NCBI RefSeq assembly: GCF_003259615.1 | Contig: NZ_QLLR01000001.1 | Coordinates: forward strand, 546,782 to 610,781 | Reading direction: 5' to 3' | Length of the DNA: 64,000 nt | From: Pedobacter cryoconitis | Lineage (GTDB): Bacteria; Bacteroidota; Bacteroidia; Sphingobacteriales; Sphingobacteriaceae | Part shown: piece by piece, positions 1-8,988 of the stretch | Layout of the letters: each line of letters begins with the position of its first letter | How positions within the stretch are numbered: position 1 is the first letter of the stretch | Program-made: the position numbers and the translations under genes | Notes under the pieces: generated by a model | Database searches by the model: none | Told to the model about the DNA's origin: nothing | Seen by the model: the letters and a program-made list of their open reading frames with translations, nothing else

Positions 1-32
1 ATTTTCGCTCACCGATCCAAATATATATCCTT

Positions 33-2447
33 TTGAAAGCTATACTTACCGTTACGTTACTTCTGCTTTTAAGTGGCAGTCTTTTCGCCCAATATAAACT
101 TACAGGCACTGTAAATGATCAGAAAAACCTATCTCTACCCTACTCAGGAGTCATTTTATCAGATTTAACCCGTTTAAAAAGTCAGACCGTAACTACGGAT
201 AGTTCAAGTCTGTTTGTCTTCAGAAATTTAAAAAAAGGTAAATATCAGCTGAGTTCAAGTTATATTGGTTTTCAGAAAAGCACTATTGACCTGATTATTT
301 CTGCCGACACCTCTATAAAAATAGTGTTACAATCCTTAAATAATCAGCTGAGCGAAGTGACAGTTACCGCTGGCCAACCTGCTGCTTTAATTCAGAATAC
401 GGAAAAACTCACCTATAATGTTTCCGGCAGTGTGACCGCTACAGGAACCGATGGATTAACCGCAGTCAGCCAGATTCCGGGCGTGAAAGTGAGCAATAAC
501 GAAATCTCCAGTGCAGGTAAAGGGCAGCTCAAAGTAATGGTCAATGGACAAGTTATTCAGCTTGCAGGTTTAGACCTGATGCGGTATTTAAAATCGATGT
601 CTGCCAACCAGATTTCAAAAATAGAGCTGATTAAAAATCCATCTGCAAACTTTGACGCAGACGGAAATGCTGGTCTGATTAATATTGTAACTAAACAAAG
701 CAAAAAACAAGGTTATTCCGGAAACGTACAACTGAATGGTAAACATTGGATACATGACCAGAAAACCATTTATGGAACAAGTAATTTTTACGCCCTGAAT
801 GGTAGTGCTAACCTGAACTACAACTCGGAAAAGCTCTCTGTTTACAGCAGTGTAAACCTGGATAAAGACCACCACTTAGAAGGGTTCCAAACCGACTTAT
901 ATTATCCTAAACAAACCTGGCTGCAAACTGATACCGGAGATTATACCTATCATAACATTAATGTGATTGCAGGGGCCGATTACAAACTAAGCCCTAAAAC
1001 TACTATCGGGCTATCCTATCTTGGTGGCCGCGGTGTTTATGATGGCTCGGATCACGTGAACAATCCGGTTTACAACAATTCCGGGGAGCTGGATTCAACA
1101 TTAAAAACCTATGCAACTTATCATCCGGTAGCTTTGAGCAATTCGGTTAATATGCACACCATTGTGAAATTTGATACTACCGGAAAAAAGCTTTCTTTAA
1201 ATGCAGATTATTACAATTATTACCGCACAGATCGTTCTGACTTTGAAAGTAACAGTTATTTACCCGGACAATCCAATGCAGTAAACAATACCCGGTATTA
1301 TGATACGAATAAACAAAATATCAATATTTATACTTTTAAGGCCGATGCCGAATTGCCAACCCGCTATGGTTTATTATCATTTGGTGGTAAACTGAGCTTT
1401 ATTGATAACTACAGCAATGCTTTTTATTATAATAAGATAAATGCGAATGAGCTGGTTTACAATACAAACCTGAGTAATGAGTTCGACTATACAGAAAACA
1501 CGCAATCCTTGTATGCCAGTCTGAATAAAGAAAAGGGCAAATGGAGGTATCAGGGCGGTCTGAGAACCGAATTCACACAAACTAAAGGCTACTCTTATAC
1601 CATTAATCAAACGACAAATAACAGTTATGTTAAACTATTCCCTTCTTTATTAATTGCCTATCAGGCAGACAAAGATGATAGTTTCTCTTTTACGCTCGGC
1701 AAGCGGATCAACCGGCCTTCCTTCTGGAGTCTTAATCCATTTAAGTCGTTATTTACAGCTTATAGTTATGGCCAGGGTAATCCTTATTTACAGCCCGAAT
1801 ACAATAATAATTTCGAGCTCGCTCATACCTATAAAAGCAACCTGACCTCTTCCCTGTTTTTGAATGTAACCGATAATGGATTTACAAACGTCACGATTGC
1901 AAGACCAGATACCAACCTGGTTTATACCACCCCGTTAAACTTCATTAAAACTTATAGATATGGTATTACTGAGAGTTATGCTTTAAAACTTTTCAGCTGG
2001 CTGGATAATAATAACCAGGCCACCTTTTACCATACCAATGCGAATTCCAGCAATAGCAGTTTCAATAATATCAAAGGCTATGGCCTATACCTCGCCAGTA
2101 ACAATACCTTTTATTTGAATGCAGAGAAAACCTTTGCCCTGGCTGCTAACTTCTGGTATCAATTCCCGGAAATTGATCATATCAGCAGGTCAGGGACTTC
2201 TTATAAATTAGACCTGGGCATAACTGCCTTAGCGCTTAAAAAGAACCTGAACATCACCTTTAATGTCAATGATATTTTCAGAAGCAGTGCAACTTCTGTA
2301 ACCACTTATGTGAATGGCATCAAACAGCAGTTTACCAACTTCCAGATTAACCGTTATGCACAGTTAAGCATGAGTTACCGTTTTGGAAGTAAACCTGCCA
2401 AAACCAGAGAAACAGGAAATGAAGATGAGCGTGGCAGAAACCATTAA
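33..2447 (+). CDS. TonB-dependent receptor-like outer-membrane beta-barrel protein
   Basis: An 804-aa protein with a clear signal peptide (MKAILTVTLLLLLSGSLFAQ), a CarboxypepD_reg-like beta-sandwich at about 22-100, a plug-like segment at about 108-222 (with PSANFDADGNAGLINIVTKQ), then a long barrel rich in alternating aromatic residues and ending in a typical C-terminal strand. This is the architecture of the OMP_b-brl_3 group of TonB-linked receptors. No SusD partner or substrate-specific neighbour is visible, so the ligand is unknown. The start here is TTG; the frame stays open to the window edge, so an upstream start outside the window is possible, although the signal peptide fits the TTG. 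The stop overlaps the convergent phosphodiesterase gene by 4 bases. Confidence 0.85.
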   Translation: MKAILTVTLLLLLSGSLFAQYKLTGTVNDQKNLSLPYSGVILSDLTRLKSQTVTTDSSSLFVFRNLKKGKYQLSSSYIGFQKSTIDLIISADTSIKIVLQSLNNQLSEVTVTAGQPAALIQNTEKLTYNVSGSVTATGTDGLTAVSQIPGVKVSNNEISSAGKGQLKVMVNGQVIQLAGLDLMRYLKSMSANQISKIELIKNPSANFDADGNAGLINIVTKQSKKQGYSGNVQLNGKHWIHDQKTIYGTSNFYALNGSANLNYNSEKLSVYSSVNLDKDHHLEGFQTDLYYPKQTWLQTDTGDYTYHNINVIAGADYKLSPKTTIGLSYLGGRGVYDGSDHVNNPVYNNSGELDSTLKTYATYHPVALSNSVNMHTIVKFDTTGKKLSLNADYYNYYRTDRSDFESNSYLPGQSNAVNNTRYYDTNKQNINIYTFKADAELPTRYGLLSFGGKLSFIDNYSNAFYYNKINANELVYNTNLSNEFDYTENTQSLYASLNKEKGKWRYQGGLRTEFTQTKGYSYTINQTTNNSYVKLFPSLLIAYQADKDDSFSFTLGKRINRPSFWSLNPFKSLFTAYSYGQGNPYLQPEYNNNFELAHTYKSNLTSSLFLNVTDNGFTNVTIARPDTNLVYTTPLNFIKTYRYGITESYALKLFSWLDNNNQATFYHTNANSSNSSFNNIKGYGLYLASNNTFYLNAEKTFALAANFWYQFPEIDHISRSGTSYKLDLGITALALKKNLNITFNVNDIFRSSATSVTTYVNGIKQQFTNFQINRYAQLSMSYRFGSKPAKTRETGNEDERGRNH

Positions 2448-3403
2448 AACTCCAGGTATTTCCCCTGTTCCGGGAAAACGAGTTTCAAGCTCAGTTGATT
2501 TTTCTGTTTCAGTTCATTGACCAGGTACGCTTCTTCTTTATCCCATGCCTTGATGTGTGTAATCACAATGGAAACTTTTTGCAAAGCCTCAACCCCTGTG
2601 AGTTTACTCAGTCTGGCTAATTCTACCATCAGCAAACGTGGCGTTAAATGTCCGAATAATTGATTCTCTGGCTGTTTATCAGAGAAAGAAGTTTCAATGA
2701 ATATGGCTTTAAGCTGGTTCTTTACAATCAAAGGGGCAACCTGTTTCCAGAGTTTCTCTAATTGTGTATTTTTCTCAATTTCGTCTGCTCCTGTATCTCC
2801 CAGGTATAATATGGAATGCTCCTGATGACCGATTAAAAAAGCTGTGCTTTCATAGCCAGGCCCATGACTCAAAGGAAAAGCTGTGACCTGCATTTCTGTC
2901 CCTGTCAAGTCTCTTTTTACCTGCGCTTCAAGCGGCACATAGGTATATTTATTTAAACGTGGCGCTTCTCCTTCATTCGCAAAATTAGCCCAGGCCTTCC
3001 ACGTAAAATATTTGTCCCTCAATACCTCAATGACAGACGGGAAAGCATAAATATTTTTCTTCGAATCATCGGGAGAGTTCATGATTAATCCGGCTACATG
3101 GTCCAGATGTGCATGAGATACCAGGTAACCTTTAATGTTATTTTGTAAGACTTCATCGGCAGGTCCTTTAAATAATTGATTGCTGATCGCTACATCTATT
3201 CCATGTCTTATCGTTCCTGCATCTGCCGCTATAAAATGATCACTTCCAATTGGTGCGATCAGGTAAGCTGATAAATTACTTTCATCCAGCCCGCCCCTGG
3301 TACCCAACGGGATAACTTTAAAAAATTTTTGATCTTGTGCAAACCCTTCACTAAAAACAAGGTTTGATAATAGCAAAAGGAGAAAGTATAATTTCTTATT
3401 CAT
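2444..3403 (-). CDS. secreted class-II 3',5'-cyclic-nucleotide phosphodiesterase (MBL fold)
   Basis: A 319-aa MBL-fold protein with a signal peptide (residues 1-22, ending FAQ). Residues 97-111 (HAHLDHVAGLIMNSP) match the class-II cyclic nucleotide phosphodiesterase signature HxHLDHxxGxxxxSP, with His97, His99, Asp101 and His102 as metal ligands; later His residues (SHGP, and the HIKAWDKE stretch near 282) complete the site. The family hydrolyses cAMP and includes yeast PDE1 and Vibrio fischeri CpdP, which is periplasmic; this one should likewise act outside the cytoplasm. It stands alone, convergent with the receptor gene. Family call is firm; the natural substrate is inferred. Confidence 0.85.
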   Translation of the reverse strand: MNKKLYFLLLLLSNLVFSEGFAQDQKFFKVIPLGTRGGLDESNLSAYLIAPIGSDHFIAADAGTIRHGIDVAISNQLFKGPADEVLQNNIKGYLVSHAHLDHVAGLIMNSPDDSKKNIYAFPSVIEVLRDKYFTWKAWANFANEGEAPRLNKYTYVPLEAQVKRDLTGTEMQVTAFPLSHGPGYESTAFLIGHQEHSILYLGDTGADEIEKNTQLEKLWKQVAPLIVKNQLKAIFIETSFSDKQPENQLFGHLTPRLLMVELARLSKLTGVEALQKVSIVITHIKAWDKEEAYLVNELKQKNQLSLKLVFPEQGKYLEF

Positions 3404-3519
3404 AGGTTGATAACATTTGATAAAATTCCAATTTATCTTTATAGTTTTATATATGATTTACGCGGTCTGAATATGTCGTATGGCTAAATCATTGTAGCTT
3501 AAAAATACTTGTAACAAAA

Positions 3520-3627
3520 ATGCGTAAATTAATACTAATATTCTGTAGCAGTCATGTTAAGAAACCTGATCATGGCAAGGTTCCTGCGTATATCAATGGG
3601 AATCAATTTATTAACAGCCAATTATGA
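3520..3627 (+). CDS. possible 35-aa ORF translationally coupled to the next gene
   Basis: A 35-codon ATG ORF (begins MRKLILIFCSS) whose TGA stop overlaps the ATG of the following 72-aa ORF in an ATGA arrangement. The N-terminus has a Lys/Arg then a hydrophobic run ending in Cys, but it is too short for a normal lipoprotein signal. It may be a leader ORF, a small coupled gene, or chance. I do not recognise it. Confidence 0.3.
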   Translation: MRKLILIFCSSHVKKPDHGKVPAYINGNQFINSQL

Positions 3628-3842
3628 GAACTCTAAAAATTAACATCGAAGATGATGTATACAGTATATTACAGCCAATAGCTACCATTAATCTTTATAA
3701 AATCTTACATCCAAAGGGCTCATTTGAGATTACAAGAAGAAGATATACCGGAGAATGGAAGGTTTTGCTGCAAACAAATAACTCAGTGACCTTACCAATT
3801 GCGCCAATAGGAAAAGCAATAGAGGAAAACTGGGTATTGTAA
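3624..3842 (+). CDS. hypothetical 72-aa protein
   Basis: A 72-aa cytoplasmic-looking protein with no signal peptide or membrane segment. It starts with a beta-strand-like MRTLKINIEDDVYSI and ends ENWVL. I do not recognise the family. The sequence pattern (charged, alternating, with Pro-Ile-Ala-Pro near 57-60) looks like real protein rather than random translation. It overlaps an upstream 35-aa ORF by ATGA and is isolated from the helicase that follows on the other strand. Confidence 0.5.
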   Translation: MRTLKINIEDDVYSILQPIATINLYKILHPKGSFEITRRRYTGEWKVLLQTNNSVTLPIAPIGKAIEENWVL

Positions 3843-3966
3843 ACTAGATATTAATCAGCCACATACCGTTGATTTTATTACCCAACCTGTTCGCCGCAAT
3901 ACCCATATTGTATTATTTATGACGGGGTAATAATTTATATTTATTACCTTCACAAAAAAAAACAAT

Positions 3967-4137
3967 ATGACTATTTCCACAGTTTTAGAAAATCACGAGA
4001 TTTCAGCACATACGGAACGTTTAGGAACGGCAGAAGTTACTTTCATAGTTCTTGCTTTATGCGTAATTATAGCAACTACAGCAATCTACTTTTCTTTTCT
4101 TAGAAAAGCTGCTCATACTGAAGACGCAAAACACTAA
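3967..4137 (+). CDS. small single-pass membrane protein (56 aa)
   Basis: A 56-aa ORF beginning MTISTVLENHEIS with one convincing transmembrane helix at about 24-45 (TFIVLALCVIIATTAIYFSF), followed by a short basic and then charged tail (LRKAAHTEDAKH). A polar N-terminus of about 22 residues would face one side of the inner membrane. It is preceded by an A-rich stretch (CACAAAAAAAAACAAT) that resembles Bacteroidota translation starts. Function unknown; the helix and clean boundaries argue that it is real. Confidence 0.55.
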   Translation: MTISTVLENHEISAHTERLGTAEVTFIVLALCVIIATTAIYFSFLRKAAHTEDAKH

Positions 4138-4151
4138 GCCGTTTTCTGATT

Positions 4152-5609
4152 TTAGTACTGCTCTTCGGATGGATCTCTAAATAAGTTCTGCGCAAAGTTA
4201 ACCAGGAACAATTCCTGTTTAGCCCTGGTAATGGCAGTATATAACCAGCGCAGAAACTCTAGATCTACCATTTCGTCGGTCAGGTATCCCTGATCTACAA
4301 ATACCGCATCCCATTGACCACCCTGTGCTTTGTGGCAGGTTACTGCATACGCAAATTTAATTTGCAAGGCGTTATAATACGGGTCTTCTTTAATGGCCAG
4401 CATCCGTTCCCGCTTATTGGTAATGTGCTCATAATCTTCTACTAAACCTTCGAATAACTTTTTGCTGTCTTCATAAGGCAAATTAGGTGTTTCTGCCTGT
4501 AAGGTATCTAACATGACTTTACAAGTGACCTGACCAGCTTCCGGATAATCCAGAAACTCAAGCTGTACTTCAGAAAATCTGAAACCATATCTTTCTTCTT
4601 CATTTCTTACCCTGACGATCCTCGCCATATCACCATTCGCAATAAAAGAAGTCGATTCATTATCTGGCAACCAGAAGTAATTATTCCGGACAACCATGAT
4701 CTGATCTCCGCCTGTCAGTTCTTCTTCCCGGTATAATAATCGCGCCCTGATTTGCTGATTGTAAACATTCGCAGATTTATTAGAACGGCAAACCACCAGC
4801 GAATTTTCAATATCAAATTTCCTGTAAGCATATTCCAGGCCTTCGACAAGCTTCACTCCAGTCATTCTGAAAATATCTTTATAGCCTTTTGTAAAAAACT
4901 GCGGCAAGGCTACTTTCTCCTCGCCATTTCCTTCTGATATATTTTCAATATGGGCATTGATCAGGTCCCGCAGCATGGAAGCATTCGCTAATATTCCCGA
5001 CTCCCTCCCCTGGCGGACAACTTCTCTCAATTCTGTTTCTGTAACTCTTAATCCAAAGTTCTGAGCTACATAATCTTTATTCAGTGCCGGAGAATCCATG
5101 CTCCCAACCGGGGGCAGCTGCGCGGTATCACCGACAAAAAGTACAGCACAGTTTTTACCATTATAGATAAACTCCATCACATCTTTCAGAAAAGAAGAGC
5201 CATTTTTAGTGTTCCACTCATCGGCGATCATCGAAGCCTCATCAATAATGAATAAAGTATTTTCTGCAAGGTTTGGTGCGAGCTGAAATGACATATCCAG
5301 CCCTACGGCAGACCTTTTCCGATATATTTTTTTGTGAATAGTTAAGGCAGTCCGTCCCGAATAACTGGTCATCACCTTTGCAGCGCGCCCTGTTGGAGCG
5401 AGTAAAATCGCTCTGAGCTTAAATTTCGGCAAAACCTTTACCAGTGCTGCAACCGAAGTAGTTTTACCCGTACCGGCATATCCTCTAAGGATGAAACACC
5501 TGTTATCCAGCTCTCCAGACAAAAAATCAGCCATTTGCTGGCAAAAAACAAACTGTTCAGCAGTGGGTTGAAATTGGTAAGACTGGGCAATTATTGAGGC
5601 TTTATCCAT
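4152..5609 (-). CDS. RecD-like ATP-dependent DNA helicase (AAA_30/UvrD_C_2)
   Basis: A 485-aa SF1 helicase. Walker A is GYAGTGKTT (43-51), Walker B is IIDEAS (121-126), motif III includes VGDTAQLPPVGS, and the C-terminal UvrD_C_2 block has TCHKAQGGQWDAVF and YTAITRAK. This is the RecD/Dda-like 5'-3' helicase type common in Bacteroidota and not part of a RecBCD operon. I chose the ATG at 5609 because the 61 codons upstream overlap the divergent DUF3822 gene and read as non-coding, while the protein from this Met begins directly with the Q-motif-like region (QPTAEQF). Role: DNA repair or recombination, inferred from family. Confidence 0.9.
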   Translation of the reverse strand: MDKASIIAQSYQFQPTAEQFVFCQQMADFLSGELDNRCFILRGYAGTGKTTSVAALVKVLPKFKLRAILLAPTGRAAKVMTSYSGRTALTIHKKIYRKRSAVGLDMSFQLAPNLAENTLFIIDEASMIADEWNTKNGSSFLKDVMEFIYNGKNCAVLFVGDTAQLPPVGSMDSPALNKDYVAQNFGLRVTETELREVVRQGRESGILANASMLRDLINAHIENISEGNGEEKVALPQFFTKGYKDIFRMTGVKLVEGLEYAYRKFDIENSLVVCRSNKSANVYNQQIRARLLYREEELTGGDQIMVVRNNYFWLPDNESTSFIANGDMARIVRVRNEEERYGFRFSEVQLEFLDYPEAGQVTCKVMLDTLQAETPNLPYEDSKKLFEGLVEDYEHITNKRERMLAIKEDPYYNALQIKFAYAVTCHKAQGGQWDAVFVDQGYLTDEMVDLEFLRWLYTAITRAKQELFLVNFAQNLFRDPSEEQY

Positions 5610-5661
5610 TTTACAAATATGCAATGGTGTTGTTATAGAAAAAAGAATTAATTTTGCTAAG

Positions 5662-6495
5662 ATGAACAATAGTAAAAACAGCATTTTATTAGTGGATCCG
5701 GAATTTGATCCTAATACTGCCTCAGCCTGTAATTTGTTGTTAAAAATTACTGGTGATAGTTTTTCATATGCCATAATTGATAAAAACAGCAAGCAGTTAA
5801 AAGCTGTATTTGATCAGCAGGAATGTGAAGACATCAGTGCTGATCTGGCCACTATTTTAAAAAATGACAGCTATCTTAAATTACCATTCAGGGAAATAAA
5901 GGTTTCTGTTTATACGCCAAATACTATTGCCGTTCCCAATGAATTTTTCTGTAAGCAGGACCTGAATGCCTACGCTAACTTTTTCAGCGAAGACCAGTCA
6001 GCTACTTTATATACACGTGCTTTTGCGCGCTTTGGTTTCACTTCGGTGTTCAACCTGGAGAAATTCACGGAGCAAACTTTAAACACCTTCCTGGCCAGTG
6101 CTGCACGTTACGAGCAGAATGCACCTGTTTTAGCATTGGCAACAAGTGTGGAGGGCAATGCCTTACTGCTGGACTTCACGGTTGGTTCTTTTAATGCCCT
6201 GTTGCTGGATAAAGGCAGAATGCACTTCCAGAATACCTATCAGATGGAAAATGCGGAAGAATTTAACTATTACCTGGTCTTATTGATCCAGGAATTAAAG
6301 TTAGATCCGGCAACCACACCTGTATTAATCAGTGGAATTATTCATCAGAACGATGGTTACCATACCTGTCTGCATAAATATTTCAATCACATCCATTTTA
6401 ACCTTCCTCCTGCCAATGATATTGATCATGCTATCTTAGATGATATGCCTGCTCACTATTACAGCAGCTTATTAGCTCTAGACTTATGCGTATAA
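5662..6495 (+). CDS. DUF3822 family protein (ASKHA-like fold)
   Basis: A 277-aa protein of the Bacteroidota-specific DUF3822 family. These are predicted to have an actin/HSP70-like (ASKHA) fold of two similar halves; the region around 155-185 (ALATSVEGNALLLDFTVG) resembles the start of the second half. Function is unknown. It overlaps rsmD by 10 bases and coaD follows 3 bp after that, so the three genes form an operon; DUF3822-rsmD-coaD is a familiar order in this phylum. It diverges from the helicase gene, leaving about 50 bp for two promoters. Confidence 0.8.
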   Translation: MNNSKNSILLVDPEFDPNTASACNLLLKITGDSFSYAIIDKNSKQLKAVFDQQECEDISADLATILKNDSYLKLPFREIKVSVYTPNTIAVPNEFFCKQDLNAYANFFSEDQSATLYTRAFARFGFTSVFNLEKFTEQTLNTFLASAARYEQNAPVLALATSVEGNALLLDFTVGSFNALLLDKGRMHFQNTYQMENAEEFNYYLVLLIQELKLDPATTPVLISGIIHQNDGYHTCLHKYFNHIHFNLPPANDIDHAILDDMPAHYYSSLLALDLCV

Positions 6496-7025
6496 TTGGC
6501 GGTAAATTAAAAGGTATCCGCATGAATGCGCCTGCCAGTCTTCCTGTAAGACCTACTACAGACATGGCTAAAGAAGCCCTTTTCAACATCTTATACAATA
6601 CTTATGATTTTGACAGCTGCAGTGTCCTGGATTTATTCAGTGGCACCGGAAATATCAGTATTGAATTCGCATCACGCGGGATAAAAGAAGTAACTGCTGT
6701 CGATAAACACTCCGGCTGTATCTTCTGGCTGAAATCAGTTATTGAAAAGTATGAGCTGAATGAAATTACTCTGCAGAAAGCAGATGTATTCAAATTTCTG
6801 GAACAGCATACTAAAAGTTATCAGATCATATTTGCAGATCCTCCTTATGATTTAACAACTATTCCGCAGATCCCTCAATTGGTAGCGAAAAATAAGTTAC
6901 TGACTGAAAACGGATTACTGGTGGTAGAACATCCTTCTCTATTAAAATTAAAAGATCAGCCAGGTTATAAAGAAACCCGCCGTTATGGCAATTCTTCTTT
7001 CAGCTTTTTTAACTATACGCCGTAG
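6486..7025 (+). CDS. rsmD: 16S rRNA (guanine(966)-N(2))-methyltransferase
   Basis: A 179-aa Rossmann-fold methyltransferase. The start MRIIGGKLKG is the hallmark of RsmD; SAM motif I is VLDLFSGTGN (48-57 region) and the N-methyltransferase catalytic motif is DPPY (118-121). It methylates G966 of 16S rRNA during small-subunit assembly. It overlaps the DUF3822 ORF by 10 bases and is followed 3 bp later by coaD, a gene pairing found across many bacteria. Confidence 0.93.
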   Translation: MRIIGGKLKGIRMNAPASLPVRPTTDMAKEALFNILYNTYDFDSCSVLDLFSGTGNISIEFASRGIKEVTAVDKHSGCIFWLKSVIEKYELNEITLQKADVFKFLEQHTKSYQIIFADPPYDLTTIPQIPQLVAKNKLLTENGLLVVEHPSLLKLKDQPGYKETRRYGNSSFSFFNYTP

Positions 7026-7028
7026 ACT

Positions 7029-7490
7029 ATGAGAATAGCCCTGTTCCCGGGATCATTTGATCCATTAACCATCGCACATGCTGATATTTTGAAGCGTGCC
7101 TTGCCATTATTTGATAAAGTAATTGTGGGTATAGGGCTGAACAGCTCTAAACAGAGCTTTTTATCCGGACAAGTGCGGGAGGAAATCGTAAAAGCGGTAT
7201 TTGCAGATTACGATACTATTGAAGTTCAGTCTTATGAGGGTTTAACGGTAGATTTTTGCAGAAAGATCAATGCGTCCTATATGATTCGCGGGATTCGTTC
7301 TGTGGGTGATTTTGAATATGAAAGGGCCATCGCGCAGATTAACCAGACAATGATGCCGGAAATGGAAACGATCTTTATTTTGAGCAAACCTGAATACTCG
7401 GCCATTAGCTCCACCATAGTCCGGGATATTCTCCGGAACCATGGTGATGTAACGCCTTTTCTTCCTAAGGAAGCTTTATTTTTTCTTTAG
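7029..7490 (+). CDS. coaD: phosphopantetheine adenylyltransferase
   Basis: A 153-aa nucleotidyltransferase that makes dephospho-CoA from 4'-phosphopantetheine and ATP, the fourth step of CoA synthesis. The N-terminus (MRIALFPGSFDPLTIAHADI) carries the HxGH-type site, here in the form TIAH, and the C-terminal half has YSAISSTIVRD, the family ISSTxxR motif. RGIRSVGDFEYE (about 89-100) is the second diagnostic block. Length is normal. Last gene of the DUF3822-rsmD-coaD operon; its final 26 bases overlap the end of the convergent Nudix gene. Confidence 0.95.
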   Translation: MRIALFPGSFDPLTIAHADILKRALPLFDKVIVGIGLNSSKQSFLSGQVREEIVKAVFADYDTIEVQSYEGLTVDFCRKINASYMIRGIRSVGDFEYERAIAQINQTMMPEMETIFILSKPEYSAISSTIVRDILRNHGDVTPFLPKEALFFL

Positions 7491-8109
7491 ACACTTCCTC
7501 TTTGATCAGTTTGCCTGCTTTGAGCACGTCAATAATAGAAGGGTAAGTATTTTTCAGTACTGGCTTAAGGTCAGCTGCGGTAAGCCATTCTGCTTTAGTA
7601 ATGCCTTCTTCTTTCTGCGGAACCAGTTTTGGGTTTCCTTTCACAGTCATGCTGTACCAGTTCGTTCTTTTCAGGACTAACCTGGTTCCCATTTCATATA
7701 CATGGTAGGTTTTGCACAACCTTTCATCGTTCGTATTGATTTTTACGCCGCATTCTTCTTCAACTTCGCGTCTTCCTGCATCTTTAATACCCTCTCCTTT
7801 TTCGACTTTACCTTTTGGCAGGTCCCACTTTTTATTTCTGAAGATAAACAGGTATTCTTCTTTTGCATTCATGACCAGGCCGCCAGCTGCTTTAATCACA
7901 GTTAAGCCGGCTTTCATTTGTTTAAAAAGTGATTTTGGATCAGCAGTTATCAATACATACTGTTTGGCGGATAATTTACTTAAGCCTTCATAGAAAGCTT
8001 CAAAGTTAAATCCATTTTCCTCCACCAGTTCAACAGGTTCCGTGTGCGATGGCACTTTGTTCGCGATGAGCAGTGTATTGTCGTTTATGTAAATGGTGTA
8101 AGTTTTCAT
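7465..8109 (-). CDS. Nudix hydrolase
   Basis: A 214-aa protein with an N-terminal region of about 75 residues not assignable by eye, then a Nudix domain. The Nudix box is complete: GKVEKGEG, then REVEEECG (pattern GX5EX7REUXEEXGU), giving the Mg-binding Glu residues for cleavage of a nucleoside diphosphate derivative. Substrate unknown. I chose the ATG at 8109 (MKTYTIYIND) over one 10 codons upstream because the upstream codons look untranslated. The gene ends inside coaD (26-bp antisense overlap of the two 3' ends). Confidence 0.85.
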   Translation of the reverse strand: MKTYTIYINDNTLLIANKVPSHTEPVELVEENGFNFEAFYEGLSKLSAKQYVLITADPKSLFKQMKAGLTVIKAAGGLVMNAKEEYLFIFRNKKWDLPKGKVEKGEGIKDAGRREVEEECGVKINTNDERLCKTYHVYEMGTRLVLKRTNWYSMTVKGNPKLVPQKEEGITKAEWLTAADLKPVLKNTYPSIIDVLKAGKLIKEEVSKEKIKLP

Positions 8110-8324
8110 GGGTATGATCGTTAGTATGTCAGCTTCCAAAAGCTGGTTCAGTGTGCTTGTTTATGAAATAAAAGTATAAAAATTATGCACGATACAAAGA
8201 GGAATCGAATATTATTTAGTTTTAATCCCACTGGTTTCTAATTATCACATTGATAATCAATCGGTGGCAAAAAAAGGACAAATCCTTTGTGGAATAAAGG
8301 TATTATTTTGAGTAATTTTGGAGC

Positions 8325-8987
8325 ATGTATAATAAAAGTGATATTGAATTAAAGGTAGCTGAATTTTTACTTCAAATTAAAGCAATAAAGTTACAGCCGA
8401 ATAACCCTTTTACCTGGGCATCAGGCTGGAAATCCCCAATTTATTGTGATAATAGGATAACGCTCTCCCATCCGTCAGTTCGAACATACATCAGACAGAA
8501 ACTTACGCAGCTGATACAGGAAGAATTTGGTTCTGTGGATGTGATTGCCGGAGTTGCCACTGCTGGTATTCCTCAGGGTGTATTAGTTGCTCAGGAATTA
8601 GGATTACCATTTGTTTATGTAAGAGCAAAAGCTAAAGAACATGGAACGGGTAGCCTGATTGAAGGAGAAATCATTGAAGGTCAGCGCGTAGTTGTAGTAG
8701 AAGATTTAGTTTCTACTGGTAAAAGTAGTTTACAGGCTGTACACGCATTAAAAAATGCTGGTTTGTCTGTTGCAGGTTTAGTTTCTATCTTCACTTATGG
8801 CTTCGACATTGCGGAAGAAAACTTTAAAGAGGCTAAATGTCGTTTTGCAACGTTATCTAACTACAATACCTTGATACAGTACGCTGCCGAGAATAGTTTT
8901 ATCGCACAAAGTGATGTAGATATTCTTAACCAATGGCGCAGAAACCCATCAGAGTGGGGACAGAATTTTGACCAAAACCCAGTATAA
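8325..8987 (+). CDS. pyrE: orotate phosphoribosyltransferase
   Basis: A 220-aa type I phosphoribosyltransferase that makes OMP from orotate and PRPP in pyrimidine synthesis. The PRPP-binding motif VVVVEDLVSTGKSS lies near 125-138; the N-terminal FTWASGWKSPIYCDNR block and the flexible catalytic loop VRAKAKEHGTGSLIEG are both typical of PyrE. Promoter-like TAATTTTG lies only a few bases upstream of the ATG, so the leader is short. The SRPBCC gene starts 1 bp after the stop, giving a two-gene operon. Confidence 0.95.
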   Translation: MYNKSDIELKVAEFLLQIKAIKLQPNNPFTWASGWKSPIYCDNRITLSHPSVRTYIRQKLTQLIQEEFGSVDVIAGVATAGIPQGVLVAQELGLPFVYVRAKAKEHGTGSLIEGEIIEGQRVVVVEDLVSTGKSSLQAVHALKNAGLSVAGLVSIFTYGFDIAEENFKEAKCRFATLSNYNTLIQYAAENSFIAQSDVDILNQWRRNPSEWGQNFDQNPV

Positions 8988-8988
8988 A

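Noticed and set aside
5610..5792. 61-codon N-terminal extension of the RecD-like helicase
   Set aside because: It overlaps the divergent DUF3822 gene and has no family similarity; the downstream Met gives the family start.
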